NCBI RefSeq assembly: GCF_021018805.1
Contig: NC_086266.1
Span: 6,014,001 to 6,078,000 of the forward strand
Reading direction: 5' to 3'
Length of the DNA stretch: 64,000 nucleotides
Origin: Prinia subflava
Lineage: Eukaryota; Chordata; Aves; Passeriformes; Cisticolidae
Made by a program: the position numbers and the translations under genes. This document shows, piece by piece, positions 41,156 to 54,932 of this stretch (positions are counted from its first letter, which is position 1; each line of letters opens with the position of its first letter). The notes under the pieces were generated by a model. That model was not told where the DNA came from and did no database searches. It worked only from the letters and a program-made list of their open reading frames with translations.

Positions 41156-42847
41156 CCTGACAAATCTATAGTTGAGCCTAAAAAAAAACCCCAAACAGTG
41201 CCAGCTCCCCATTGCTAATACTTCTTACTATTAATCTGCTCCTTTTATCAATAAATGCCCAGCTGAGCTTTACTAATTCAACATCTTGGTTTGTAGTTAA
41301 TCATTGAACCTCAGACTCATGTCCTTAGCATTCTGCAGTCTAATTTTATGAAGGATATAAAGGATTAGGCTCTCTGCTCATTAAGGAGAGAAACCAGCTC
41401 TGGCTCTTTCTCTCGCTAACGGAGCAGATGGGATGGGCAAAGGCATTGCTCTGTACTTTAACTCACACAAGTGTCACATTCCAGACTGGTTGCACTTCAT
41501 TATCAGCACAGAAATCACATTGTAAGAACAGAATTTAATACAGTCACCTTCACACCCTCTGCTTCCCACCTGCTGTGTAACATGAGAATATTCTTCACGG
41601 GGGAAGAATTTCCATTTATAGATTCCAAGTGTGAAAATCACAGTTATTGCCCTGTAACTGAGAGCAGAAGAGCCTGGCTGCCCTGCCCATACCTCTGCAG
41701 CAGCACCAAACCCTCTGCCAGGAGAACTGGGGTTGGGTCAGCCCCTGGAAAAACGCTGAGCTTGCCCACAGCCTCCTACACACAGCACAGCTCAGAGCCC
41801 ACTGCCCACGCAGGGACTGCAGAAGTCAAATCCCTGGGTCCTTTTCTCAATGAGAAATTTGGGCCAGTTTATTTTTGAGCAGGATCTGGCCCAGTATTCC
41901 TTAAACTGGATAGCTGTTACCTCAAATGCTTTGGCACTGAGAAGGAGCTGGGAGGCAAAGTGTGTCCAAGCCCCCATGTCCCTTCTCCAAAATCTCAGCA
42001 AATCAGATTTTTTCTCATCACATGGGTCAAAACAGGTCTTTGTTGTTATATAAAAGTTTGTGTCCCCTGGAAGTCAAAATGTTTTGCAAGCAATATGTCA
42101 TTTAGGTGAAATGTCACGTGTCAGAGCTTTCATCACATTGACCTAAAATCATTTATTCTGATTATCATAGTATGTTACCATGTTAATATTACTCTAATTA
42201 CATCTCATGTAGGATTATAGGCAGTGGACATTACAAATGATTGCATCAGTTGGTTCAGTGCTTTCATTCTTGTTTCAGCTAAAACCAAAATTCTGGTCTT
42301 ATCAGAGCAGAACATGATGCTTTTGAATGCACCATTTACAGTGAAATTTCAGCATTTTCATTTTCTGTTTCCAGCTGGAAGAGCTGAAACTGCTAAAATG
42401 TTAAGATTCCCCCAATTCCCAGTAAGTTCTACTGCCAGGAGGTGAGGAAAGTGTCACACCCTGCAGCAGAGTGGCTCCAGGGGGACAGGGGGGGCTCAGG
42501 ACAGCTGCCAGGGGCATCCAGCCTCAGAAACAGAGATACACAACAAAGGAGACACATGGTGAGAAACACTGGTTGGATTCATATCCCCCCTTCCTTTCTG
42601 ATATCTGATTCCACAGCCTGTGGGGCCCTCTTGTACCCTGGAGTGATGTGCTCCCAGAGAGGACATTAACAATTAGATTTGCACAGTGTTTTTCTGAAGT
42701 TAAATATTCAGTGCTTCTCCTCATCTCAGAGTGTCTCACAGGAGCACGACAGGGGTTTTCTCATCTATTTGCTCTAAAGATACCACATCCAGGCTAGGCT
42801 ATTTTGGTACCTGGTGTCATTTCTCTCTCTCACTTTTTTTCCTTTAG
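41156..42847 (+). other. SERTM2: Probable SERTM2 intron, right part
   Basis: No recognised exon or repeat. It ends in TCTCTCTCTCAC, a run of T and CCTTTAG, a strong candidate acceptor with AG at 42846-42847. Confidence 0.45.
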
Positions 42848-43708
<861 letters not shown>

Positions 43709-44315
43709 GGAGCCCACTGCAGAGAGGGCTCTGTGCTCAGGAAGGGTGTTTTGTTCAGAAAAAGGTGGTGGGAAGAAGCTCTGGCTGCCTGTTGAGCCCC
43801 ACGAGCTCTTGCAGAACCCTCAGCAGCATCTGGAGAGTGTCACAGGCAGCACCCATTAGAGTGAGTGTGCAGCAGCTCCCATTAAATCGACATTACAGAA
43901 ACCTGCTGCTGCCAGGGAGGGCTCACACCCCTCTGAAAGCCCTGCAGAAAATGGGAAAACCCACATTAATGACAGCCAAAAACACAGAGAAACACAGCAG
44001 AACGTGTCCTGGAGCCTGTTTGCTGACCTCTCTGTCTGAATCAACAAAGTTGAAGTGGTGTGAGTGGGAAGAGCCCACGGGGCACACACAGAAAGTGTCA
44101 GCGGCTTGAAAATTCTCAGGCATTTCTCCCATTCAAGAAGGAAAACATTGAATTGTTCTCTTTTTTCACTTGAATGGCACTTAAACAATGGAGTTTCACA
44201 AATACAGAAATGTTTCATCACCTGCTAGGACTATGTCTTTCTGACATTAGAACCCATTTAATGAATAGTTGCAGGCCAGATATCAAAAAGAGACAGAACT
44301 TTAAAGAGTAAAGAG

Positions 44316-44321
44316 AATAAA
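44316..44321 (+). terminator. SERTM2: Candidate polyadenylation signal for SERTM2
   Basis: First canonical AATAAA after the SERTM2 stop, about 610 bases downstream. Another AATAAA lies near 44736. Which is used cannot be decided from sequence. Confidence 0.4.
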
Positions 44322-45433
44322 GCCAAATTTAAGCAAGATTTAAAATAAAAAGAAGCAGCAGCAGCAAGAAATGAGATAAAAAATGTTGAAAGACACTCTA
44401 CCTCTTCTTTTTTCCTCCTTTACATTAACTGAGCTGAATACAAACATTTTTATGCCTTTTAGGCTCCACAGTATCACTCAGTAATTAAAATTACACTCAG
44501 TAAAAGTGTAAGCTTTGGAAGCCCAAATGATATTGCTTTCCAAACAGACTCAAGTTCATAATAAAATGTTCTCTCATACTGGGTTTTCTTCCTCAAAAGG
44601 CAGACGAGTTCTTCCAAAGTTTTTTCATTTGTTTTTCTCCAAAGAAATCTGAGGAAATGCCCAGGCCTGGCACTGCAATAAGGAATAGTGGGAACAGCTT
44701 TGGACACAGACTAGCAGGGAACATGCAGATGGAAAATAAACTCACTGAGCACTGAAAGATATGATTGGATTCAAATATCCTGATGGAATCTCATGGGGGA
44801 AAGAAATGTTTATTTGAATTTATGGAACAACAATCTGACCCAGTCCTGTGAGTGATGTAGGCTTTGTTTCTGTGGATGGAAAAGATGGAACCAAATATGG
44901 CAAATCACTCCTGGGAGAGCCACTGCTCCTCACAGAAAAACCTTCAGTGAATTGTTTCAGCCACATCTCGAAAGGGCAGGTATTTTACACAGCTTGCCTA
45001 CTTTATTACAGTCTAACTCTGGTTCAGCAATAAAATCCCCTGGGTGTTTTCCACATGTACATACACTCTTATTTGCCAATTTTCCTCTCTCCAAGGGCTT
45101 GAAAAGTGTGAAGTCCTCACACAAACCCAGTGCAAAATTAGAGAAGGCACCGTCACATGGACCTGTGATAGTAGCACAAAATTTTTCTTCAAATGCTCTG
45201 TGTACAAGAGGTTTTTTGCTTCCATTTAAATATCTGGGTGATCTGCTTGGCCTGGGAATATCTGGGCTTTTACAGATGGTTGGCAGGGGGGAAGTGAATG
45301 ACAACATCCCCACTCTGGATCCATGGGCAGGACTAGTGCTACTTCTCACTGATGTATTGAGTACAAAACCATTTAAACATTGCTTCCTTATACTGAATAA
45401 TTTCTTTTTACTTCATTAACACTGATGTCTGAT

Positions 45434-45560
45434 AATCATAGAATCCCAGAATGGTTAGAAAGGACCTTAAAAAATCATCTTGTCTCTGCCATGGGCAGGG
45501 ACACCTTCCACTATGCCAGCTTGCTCCAAGCCCTGTCCAGCCTGGCTTGGGACAATGAAG
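45434..45560 (-). mobile_element. CR1 LINE 3'-end fragment
   Basis: It begins AATCATAGAATCCCAGAATGG, the reverse complement of the CR1 terminal repeat, and continues through CCATGGGCAGGGACACC and CCTTCCACTATGCCAGC to CTGTCCAGCCTGG. About 127 bases, 5' truncated. Confidence 0.92.
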
Positions 45561-48344
45561 CAAAACAGGGATTGTGTGAGGGAATGCAGCAAAAAATTCC
45601 CTCTCAGCAGTGTCTCTCCATGCCATGCTTGGCTGTGTTTCCCTGGAAAAAAGGCAGGCTGCAGGTTATCCTCCATGGGGACAGCAGCAGGCAGGTGTCT
45701 GAAGATCGGCTCCTCGACTCTCAGTCCCACACAAGAGCCAGAATTTTGTGTGATGATCAGGATATTAATCCAACTAAGACAGATGGCTACTGAGTTAGTC
45801 AATGACATTTAAGATTAACAAAAATCCATGCTGCTCAAATTGGTTTGGTATGTGTCATTCATGAGGCAGCCCAGCCCAGGCTCAATATCTGACTTACCCT
45901 GGGAAACTTCTCCTTTCAAAAGTTACAGCTTACCCAGACCAGAAATGTTCTAACATGCTAATTCAGCAACTAAACCACATTAGCTTCCCAGCACAACTAT
46001 CTGCAGAAAATCCTTGTGTCCAAGAGTCTGCAGGACAGATTCAGCTTTTATTGGCAGATTTTTATTGGCATAAAATATCAGATCTACTCATGGAAAATGA
46101 AAGTATCAAATTCTGAGTGCTCTGATCTCAGCCAAAATTGCAACTGAAGTACATGTCAGGACTGAGCTTCTTTCCACCACACTAAGAAATGTTAATTCAG
46201 AAAAGTCTCACAACACTTTAAAACTTATTCAGTAACTATCCTTTAAATAAATGAGTAACCTCTTTATATATCAGATGGTATCTTTGGGCAGACTGGGTAT
46301 TTTTATACATTACTCCTATGGAATGCAGCCCCATCTCCTCACACAAAAATGTTTTCCTTTCTAAAGCTTCATTTCACAGAAAGTCTATGTCCCACTTGAC
46401 ACACTTACAGCTCCAGAGGCACTCAGGGTGCCTCATTTGTCTGTGCAATGCCAGTTTATTTTAAAACCTTTCCCACTGAGAAATAGAAGAATGCCTTTTC
46501 CCTCTTTTCTTTATCATTTGCAGTGTCCCAGACCTGAGGGTTGTGTCTGGGAAAAGAGACTGTTGGGATGTGTTGGCCTGTGTTTGCTGAGTGGAGTGTG
46601 TTTGCCCTAGTGGAGTTTGTCATTCTTTGAGAAGCTTTAAGAAGCTTTAAGAGGTTTTAAGAAGCAATTACTGAACTTCTGCAGTTTTGCTGCATCTTGG
46701 AGCAGTGCAGGTCTCCCAACCACACCCTTCCCCTCCTGCAGGCTGTTCCCTTCCCACTTGTCCATCTGCTGTGGAAAATGGGGTTTTTTACAAAAATAAA
46801 GAGGCACAGTGCTACCAGTGGTGAGTCACTGACTGCTGTGTGTGTTCCCACCCGAGGATCTGAGGGACCAGCTCACAACAAACAGCGGTGCCACTATTCC
46901 AAACCAGCTGCTGGCCACAGGGAGTGTCTGGGCAAGAAAACCCTCTGGCAGTCTGTGTGAGTGTGGCTTGAACCTGCTCAGTTTGCCCCCATCCTTACTC
47001 CCATCAGACACTGGAAACAAACTGAGTGTTGAGTGAATTCCTCACCTCCTCCATGGCCTGCCTGCGGGGGAAGGCAGCCACCTGTTGTTCTGAAGGAGCA
47101 GAAAACGCCTGAGCATCACCGCCCCTCTCACCAAAAACCCCCAGTGCTCCCAAATCTCCCAGGAGATGCTTAGTCTAGGAGCTGGCAGGAGTATGGTATG
47201 ACTCCCCAAACCATACAGGATTAATCCTTGGTTAATCTCACCCACGTGATTTCCATCCACAAGCATGAATTTTCTGTATTAACAGACCCTTAAGTATTGA
47301 GCAGAAAGGGCTGATAATGGAGAATATGTTCCTTCTCTATGCCAGAATAAAAATAAATATTTTCATATCCTCTCAGGGCTGCAGAGAAAAACTTGATTTA
47401 GCAGACATCATAACTCAGCAGAGGATTAACCCTGGTCCTTGATCCTTCCCAAAGGATTTTTATTCGATTTTACTTGAAATAGAAATAAAAAGTGTTCGAA
47501 ACCCAAAAATTATGTGAAGTCACCCCTCCATTTAACTGACAGCACTAATGAAAACTTAGATGTATGACTTGTCCTCACTAGGAACTTTTATATCCTTACA
47601 CATCCTTACCCTGCAGTCACTGGGAAGTGCAGACTCCAGCTTTGGAGCAGGGTGGAGAGCAGGAGACCTGCAGACAACTCTGCTGGCAGGTAATGCCACA
47701 AGTCACCTGCTTTGCTGCAGGTTAGGCAGCAAGTGAGGGGAAATTGTGAAATGGTTGCACTTTTCTTTTCAAAGAACATCTTTGTGTTGTGTCTACACTT
47801 CAGCTTAATTCTGGTACGGAAAGAATGTTTGTTCACAGTTTATTCCTGTGCCCTGCATGAACCAGGCAGTTGTACAATGGCATTCATGGCTAAAAACTCC
47901 AGATATATCTGGAAAGGGGAAATCCCAAGCAGTATTTTTGTTGGTACATGAGCTGGAGACTCAAATGTTGACATTTTGGTAGACAAATAAAGCTAAAGAT
48001 GGTGAAGTCTGCTCAATCTTTGTAGTGGGCTCAAAAAAAAAAAAAAAAAGACTTCACAGATTGTTAAGGGAGAAGGATAAATACTTGTGGATTGGGGAAG
48101 GTATTTTCAGTTACAGTTCCTGACACAGATTTCACAGCAAGGAACTGCATGTTATGCATTCCATCTGCCAAAAGCCTTATCCCATAAAGCCCTCTCAGAT
48201 CTTCACCTTTCTCAGGCTTTTCCAGAAGTTGTGAGGTTCCAGCAAGAGCCAGGGTAGTATTCAATTCCTGGTGTTCATTCTATGGGCACAAATATCAAAA
48301 TAAAGCCTAAAAAACCTACAATGATAATTTGTTTTCTTGTACAC

Positions 48345-48507
48345 TTGCTCTCCAGAATGTGATATATGAACATTTCCTCCTCAGTCCTTTCATTATCAAG
48401 AATAGTTAAAGTTTCATCTAAGATGACCGATGTTAAGAGTGAAAAAAATAAACCGGATTTGAATTTTGATGGATTGGGTTTTTCAAAGGTACTTAGAATT
48501 TCTTCAG
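48345..48507 (-). other. Weak exon-like open frame of unknown identity
   Basis: On the minus strand a 163-base segment is bounded by a good acceptor (TTCTTTTTGCCTTCAG|CT, AG at 48509-48508) and a passable donor (GAGCAA|GTGTAC, GT at 48344-48343). It is open for 53 codons beginning EEILSTFEKPNPSKFKSG. The peptide has ordinary protein composition with an acidic patch (DNERTEEEM). I do not recognise it. It may be a degenerate exon, part of an unannotated gene, or chance. Confidence 0.2.
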
Positions 48508-51500
48508 CTGAAGGCAAAAAGAATTTGTCCAGCTGTAGTCAAAGCTAATTTGTGAAAGCAGATCTGGCTGCAAGAGGGAAGGTCTGTGCAATTCATATGT
48601 AATTAATAAATAACCCACTCCTTATACTCCCACCTGCATTTCATGGCTATGTAAACTTGTCAAACAAATGATGAATAATTCAAAAGACCTTCTCCTCCTT
48701 CCCTTCTCCTCCAGATTTATTAACCCATTTTCAAAGTATAATTTGATCAAGCTAATAGCCACAGACTTCCTAAGCTGACTCTCTCTGCATTAATTCTCTC
48801 TGCATGGCCATAGTCCTACTCTCATAGCACCATTTAATAAAAATCAATTACAAGACAACAAAAGGCACCTGAAAGCCAAATGAGAGCTCAGCAACATTCT
48901 TTGATGCTTGAAATCTGTTCTTCTTTGCAAGCAAGAAATTTATCTTACTTAAGCTGGGCTGTTGTTCTGAAGCCAGTTCCTCTTCAAGTCCTCAAACACT
49001 GGGACCACAATAGCTACAGGATGAAGTTTTTTATGTAGTTTTATGAAAAAAAAAAAACCCCAACAACAACAACAACAAAACAAAACCACATCCTTACCAA
49101 CAATGCTGAAAGATCAAGTAGGACCTGTCTGGGATATTTCTGTGTGCTCCACATGTGTGAGCAAATAACGGCAAAGAATTTTTACAATTCTTACAATCCC
49201 TCCTTACAATGCAAGGGAGATTTGGAAGCAAACTGGCCCTGGGCTACCCTTTGGACTTGTTGGGCAAGCAAGTGGGAAACTCTCTGCAGGACAACAAAGA
49301 GCCATGAGCTGGATTTGAGTGGACCATGGGCTTTGGCATCCTCCCATTCTTCTTCCCATATCAGAATTGTGTCCTTGGCCCAGAACTCACACGTGGGTGT
49401 TTCCAGTTTGCTCCTCATGCCTTAGCAATCCTAATTCAAACGAATTCATGCTCACAGCAGTTAACATGCAGCACTTTTTGTAATGTTGCTCCACAATCTT
49501 TAGGTGATAAGGACCTGTCCATGTTGCTGTGGCATGACCAGCACATAATGCCCCAGGATGCTCAAATCTGGGCCGGGGTGAGGTTGCTGCAGGAGACTCA
49601 GTGGCAAATCTTACAGCTTGTCACTGCAGAATCAAACTGACGGGGGCTTGCTGTTGTTCACAAATTCTTCATGATTTCACACCTTGGGAAAGCTCTGAGC
49701 AGCCCTTTCAGCACTGACTCTGTCAGGATGGGAACACCACACCAGTTTGCACCTCACGTTGGCACCTAGAGGGGAGGAAATGTGACTTCTTCTTGTTGTT
49801 TGTGTCCAACCAAACAGAGGAAAGCAGGAAGAACCCTGAATGCACCTGGTCTGGGCTAATGCTGTGCTAAATTTCCAAGCTGTTTATTGTTTCAGAGCAC
49901 AACCAGCACTGAAGGGATGGGTAACAGATAACCACAGCACAGCAATATTCTCCACATGCACTTCTGCAAGCTTCTCAGGAAGAAAGAAACCCCTGGGATC
50001 AGAGTGCTGAGGCTGCTTTTCCTTTGTTTGACTTCTGCTGGTAACTATCCATCAATTTACTGTAGATACATCATTGTTCTGCTGACCTGCTTCCCTCCAC
50101 TCACACTGCTCAGATGAATAATAATTTGCTGCAAAGCAATTTGGAAAATAAATGCTGACAGACTGAGTGTATACTTAGCTTAGGTGAGACTTTGTTCCAT
50201 TTCTACTATTTCAATGAATTTTGCTGGCTTAGAATTCTTAAAACGTCCCCAAAAAGAAACTCCTTTTGTGGAAATTCAGTGCCTTCAAGGCCCATGCTGG
50301 ACAACAGCAATTACAAAGAGATTAGGAAAAGTTTATCATGCTTTGAGGTGTGGGATGTCTTGAAGGCCTTTCTCTACAAAGCTGCTTTCCATATCCATGA
50401 GCAAGTCACAGTGCAGACATAAAGCTTGTAGACAACACCTTTATATTTGTGTCACTTCTGCCACTTAAAAGCTCAGATAAGCTTTTCCATCTTATGAATA
50501 CTGAGTAGTTGAGCATCGTTTCCTTTTTTTTTTTTTTTTATCCTCCTGAGGAAACCTGAGAACACAAGAATTATTCACACCTCAAGAGCAGGGGACAGAG
50601 CAAGATACCTATCATGAAAACTTTGGGTCAGAGTGTCCAGTTTTTGCAGGCACACACATACCCATGACACAGAGAATATTAACCCATGTAAGAGGTGTGC
50701 AAGGCCAGGGAAGGTGTGTTGTGGATGGATGTGTGACTGTAGCTTTCTCCTGCTGTTTTACTCATGGTCCAGCTGAATCCAAACACAACAACCACACAGT
50801 AAATCACGGAATGAATCACAGCAGAGTGCCAGTGATGTTCATGGAAAGTAAAAATGCTCATTAGGATACATCAGACAAAAAGATCAGTCATTTCTCACTT
50901 TGGAGCAGCGTGACCTCCCTCATAGCAGGCAGCAGAGGCTGAGAAACCAGAAACAGGCAAACCAAAATCAGGAGTCCAAGCTGCACTGCCAGCCTAGAAC
51001 TTGGGAATGCAGACAGACCCTGAGTCTGCTTTGTATTTCTATTTATTAGACAAAGCTAGGTATGACCTGCTTTGGAAATCTCCTTGGCCAGGCAGCCCCT
51101 TCCACTGAGGTCAGGTAGAGCAGACACAGCTTGGCTGTGCCCAGTTCACCTCCCTGCACACTCCACGTGCTGCTCCTTCCATTCACCTTGGCACAGCACT
51201 GTGGCAGCCACTCACAGGAGCTGCACACAGGAAACTGAGAGCAAGGAATGATCCAGATAAAATCTTTGAATGTAATTTAAAGGTAAAATAAGGAGAAAAC
51301 AACCAGCTCTCCCTGGAATGCTACTGCGTGAGTTGAGTTCAGTGTTATTGAAGCAGGAAGAGAGTTGCAAGGTTTTGTCTACCAGAGATTTTGTCTTTCT
51401 GGGTGTATAAATTCTCTCAATGGTTTCCTTGAAGGAAAGACAAACATGACAAACAAACATCTCTACAGCCAGGGAGCAGTGAGAGCTGCTGTCACTCCCT

Positions 51501-51920
51501 CATGTGATTAGAACCAGCTCTACCAGGTTTTCACCTCCCAAGGTATCACCTTTCAGCAGTGACCATCATTTGGTTTGGGGTTTTTTAGCAGACCAGTCTG
51601 TAAATAAATGCAGTCTTGCTCTGGGGAAGGCTGTTTATTCTTTCTTGTAAGTGAATCTGAAAGATCTTTCATTCAGTGGTATGAAGTATGAACATATATT
51701 GCATTCTATTGAAGGAAAATAAGGGTTTGGATTCAACTTCACCAGACAGCTGGGGAAGGCAATTTCAATATTAAACATTGACTCTTTATTTAATACTGCT
51801 GGTTTAAAACTCAAAGAGAACACCAGGCAAAATAAAATATGTGAATGTGGAGTTTTCATCCCTGAGTGACCATAGCCTAATCTTTGTCACATCCTCTGTT
51901 GTGCCAAAGAAGCCATGCAG

Positions 51921-52266
51921 CTCTTCTCTTCTCTTCTCTTCTCTTCTCTTCTCTTCTCTTCTCTTTCTCTTCTCTTCTCTTCTCTTCTCTTCTCTTCTCT
52001 TCTCTTCTCTTCTCTTCTCTTCTCTTCTCTTCTCTTCTCTTCTCTTCTCTCTCTCTTCTCTTCTCTTCTCTTCTCTTCTCTTCTCTTCTCTTCTCTTCTC
52101 TTCTCTTCTCTTCTCTTCTCTTCTCTTCTCTTCTCTTCTCTTCTCTCTTCTCTTCTCTTCTCTTCTCTTCTCTTCTCTTTCTCTTCTCTTCTCTTTTCTC
52201 TTCTCTTCTCTTCTCTTCTCTTTCTCTCTTTCTCTTCTCTTCTTTCTCTTCTCTTCTCTTCTCTCT
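51921..52266. repeat. 346 bp (TTCTC)n polypyrimidine pentanucleotide microsatellite
   Basis: CTCTT units repeat almost without interruption, broken by a few CTCTTT or CTCTCT variants. The opposite strand is a pure purine (AAGAG)n run. The Ser/Leu/Phe and Arg/Glu/Lys open frames across it are artefacts. Confidence 0.98.
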
Positions 52267-54159
52267 GTTGACTTTTTTTTCACTCAGGAGTCTTTTGAGC
52301 AATCCTCAGCAGAGCTTTGCAGCTTAGTGAACCATCTCAGATCTACAGAAATCCAATCAAATCAATGCTGGAACTTGGGCTGAAGAATAGGGCTGCGAGT
52401 GAGAAAATCAGAGTTTTTTCCCTTCTTTACCAGGCAAACCACTCTGGGATGTAACATGCCTGGTGACAGAACCCCTGGTCTCATTGTCTCCAAATTTCTT
52501 AGTGGTGTAGAAGATGTTTTCAGCCATTTTATTCCCAAGTTCTCTAATCCAACAATATTCCTTGAGTGTATGTCAAAAAATCCACCAGCAATCATTTGAC
52601 AGTAACCTTTCATAGATCAATCACTTTATCTAGTACAAGCTTAGATAAAGGATGAGAGGAGTTTATACAAATTACACATTTCTTCTTTGTCTCCCAGGCT
52701 AGCCCTTCATGTTTTTCAGGGTTTTATTGATTTGTTTCTCTTTTTTTTTTTTTCCCTGTGGCTGGCACAGGCTCTCTGTATCTATTGCAAATTCATTATA
52801 ATTGGAGTTAAGATTTTTAGCATTTCTAGAGGGAATTAGTTCTTTACAGAAGAAGGGCTTCTCCATTGTGGGATTCATACCATAATTAGACAAAATGATG
52901 GGCTAAGTCCCAGTGGAAAAAATGCACTGTAATTGGTGTTCATTTTTGTTACATAAACCCATGGAGATCATGCTGGTTCCTCCTACTGCAGCCACTTCTG
53001 AAGCACAGCTCAACTTAAAACTGATGTATCATTATTATCTAGAACCCACAAATATCTTCAATACTTTCATCTGAGCCTGACGTGAACCTTCTTCCTCTGA
53101 GCAAAATAAAACTGAAGACCAGTTTAAGGCATCTGCATTATCTAATTTTAGAAGTCACAGATTACACCCAGCCATGCTTTAGCTCGTGTTTGTTCAGGCA
53201 TCCTTGAACTCAGAACAGAAACACCTGGCATGGCACAAATCACATTTGTATGCCAAAGTAAGGCACAGAAGAATTTCTTCCAGCCTGCACAGCACCTGGG
53301 ACAAGAAAATAGCTGATGACAACCACAGAACAAAGGTACCAACTCTCAAGAACAGATCTTATTGAGTGCAAACAAGATTTTGTGGAAGACAAACAAAAAT
53401 ATTTAAATGTGTTCATTGCACCTAACAAACCCTTAGTGAGGATGGTTGTTATTAAGGATTAACCACATATTTGTAATTAGTTTTTAGGTGAAAAATACCA
53501 GTCTCACAAATTTTTGCTGTTACCTGGCTGATTTCAGAAAACACAGGATGTTCACAATTAAGCCAAGTCACATCAACCCCAAATGTATTTTTACAGAGAA
53601 ACAAACCAGTGCTCTGTGTACATGCAACTCCTCCAGCTAATTAGCACCTTGGGGTAGGTTGTTCATAAACAGAAAACAACAATATCCCAGCAGTACCTTG
53701 TGTAATAACAATCTCAGAATCAATGATTTTACCTGAATCCTCACCAAGTCACAGCCTCACAAAATAAAAAATAAAATTCCAGGTTCAGAAAAACCAAAGG
53801 GAATGATTTTGACTATGAAGACAGAAATCTAAGGCCCTGGAGGGACATGGGACACTCCTTCAAAAGACATTTCCTTTTGATCTTAGGCATGGATCATTTC
53901 TTTAATATCAAGCTCATTACCTTTGGAAAAATTAATTTATTTTACTAGTTACACCAGAAGTGTCAATATATAAGTGTGGGTGCTGCCAGGCAATTCCATC
54001 CCTTTGATAAGGGACAGAAAAGGAACATCATTTGCTCCATGGCAAAGGCAGGGGGTCAAGTTCAGCACTGTGACAGCAACAGTGGCCCAGCAGCCTGCAA
54101 GAGTCCTCAGCCCAATTTCTGATGGCAAATATCCACACTGAAACCTCAGAGCCAAAAAG
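52267..54159. other. Intergenic sequence without a recognised gene
   Basis: No coding exon, RNA gene or mobile element could be supported. Confidence 0.55.
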
Positions 54160-54235
54160 GATTCATCCCAGTCATACCTGGGATGAATCTGGTCCAATAT
54201 TTCTCAGCGAGTTGTAGAATGATGATTTATTTTAA
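54160..54235 (+). repeat. 72 bp dispersed repeat with a 12 bp perfect hairpin, copy 1
   Basis: GATTCATCCCAG at 54160-54171 and CTGGGATGAATC at 54178-54189 are perfect inverted arms around a 6-base loop. The sequence then runs through GGTCCAATATTTCTCAGC to GATGATTTATTTTAA. The stretch from CATCCCAG on recurs at 54861-54932. Confidence 0.9.
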
Positions 54236-54594
54236 TCCAAAAGGATTAAACATGGACCATGCTGCAAAGTGTGAAGAATTTTTCAGCTTTAAGAGTTCCA
54301 CCTTCCAAGCAAGGCACACAAAGCTGACCTGTCTGTACATCTGCCATGCTTCACCCCACTTTGGGACAGATTTAGGGCTTCAGGCTACCCTGAGCCATCA
54401 GCCCAATCTGTGATACACTCACAAATCAAGAAAGCAAAACCAAGGCCCTTCATTTGGACAGATTTAAACATGAATCACCATTTTGAGATGGCACAGTGAC
54501 AAGAACAGCGTTTTGTAACAGGAAACGTTGGTACACAAAGCCTCTTTTAATGAACACAAACATTCAGCAGCCTGAACAGCTCTTGGTTTCAGCA

Positions 54595-54668
54595 GGGAAA
54601 GGGAAAGGGAAAGGGAAAGGGAAAGGGAAAGGGAAAGGGAAAGGGAAAGGGAAAGGGAAAGGGAAAGG
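54595..54668 (+). repeat. (GGGAAA)12 microsatellite
   Basis: Twelve perfect GGGAAA hexamers plus GG. G runs of three at 3-base spacing on the plus strand satisfy the usual G-quadruplex pattern. It lies between the two copies of the 72 bp repeat. Confidence 0.98.
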
Positions 54669-54860
54669 CAGGATTGCTGTGGATGGAAGTACAGGTGGCC
54701 ACACATAAGTGTTCTAAAGGATGAAGCAAACAGGACTAATCTGAGTTCAGAAGATTTCTCTAGAGGCAAGATAATGAAAAATATTCTTGTTTTGACATTA
54801 GTGCATGCAGTAATAATGGCTCTCCCAAATGCAGCACCGAGCTCTGATTTAGATCTAAGG

Positions 54861-54932
54861 CATCCCAGTCATACCTGGGATGAATCTGGTCCAATATTTC
54901 CCAGTGAGTTGTAGAATGATGATTTATTTTAA
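54861..54932 (+). repeat. 72 bp dispersed repeat with hairpin, copy 2
   Basis: CATCCCAGTCATACCTGGG and GATGAATCTGGTCCAATAT through to TTTATTTTAA match copy 1 with two or three differences. Here the hairpin stem is only 8 bp because the left flank differs, so the shared segment begins at CATCCCAG. Confidence 0.9.

Larger units (their letters stand above)
44322..51920. other. Intergenic sequence without a firm gene
   Basis: It contains a CR1 piece (45434-45560), a short 11 bp repeat (AGAAGCTTTA units, about 46629-46665), A or T homopolymers near 48031, 49047 and 50522, and one weak exon-like frame (48345-48507). Nothing else could be supported. Confidence 0.5.

Noticed and set aside
51804..52383. 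Arg/Glu/Lys-rich and Ser/Leu/Phe-rich open frames on both strands
   Set aside because: All are translations of the (AAGAG)n microsatellite, equally open in every frame.
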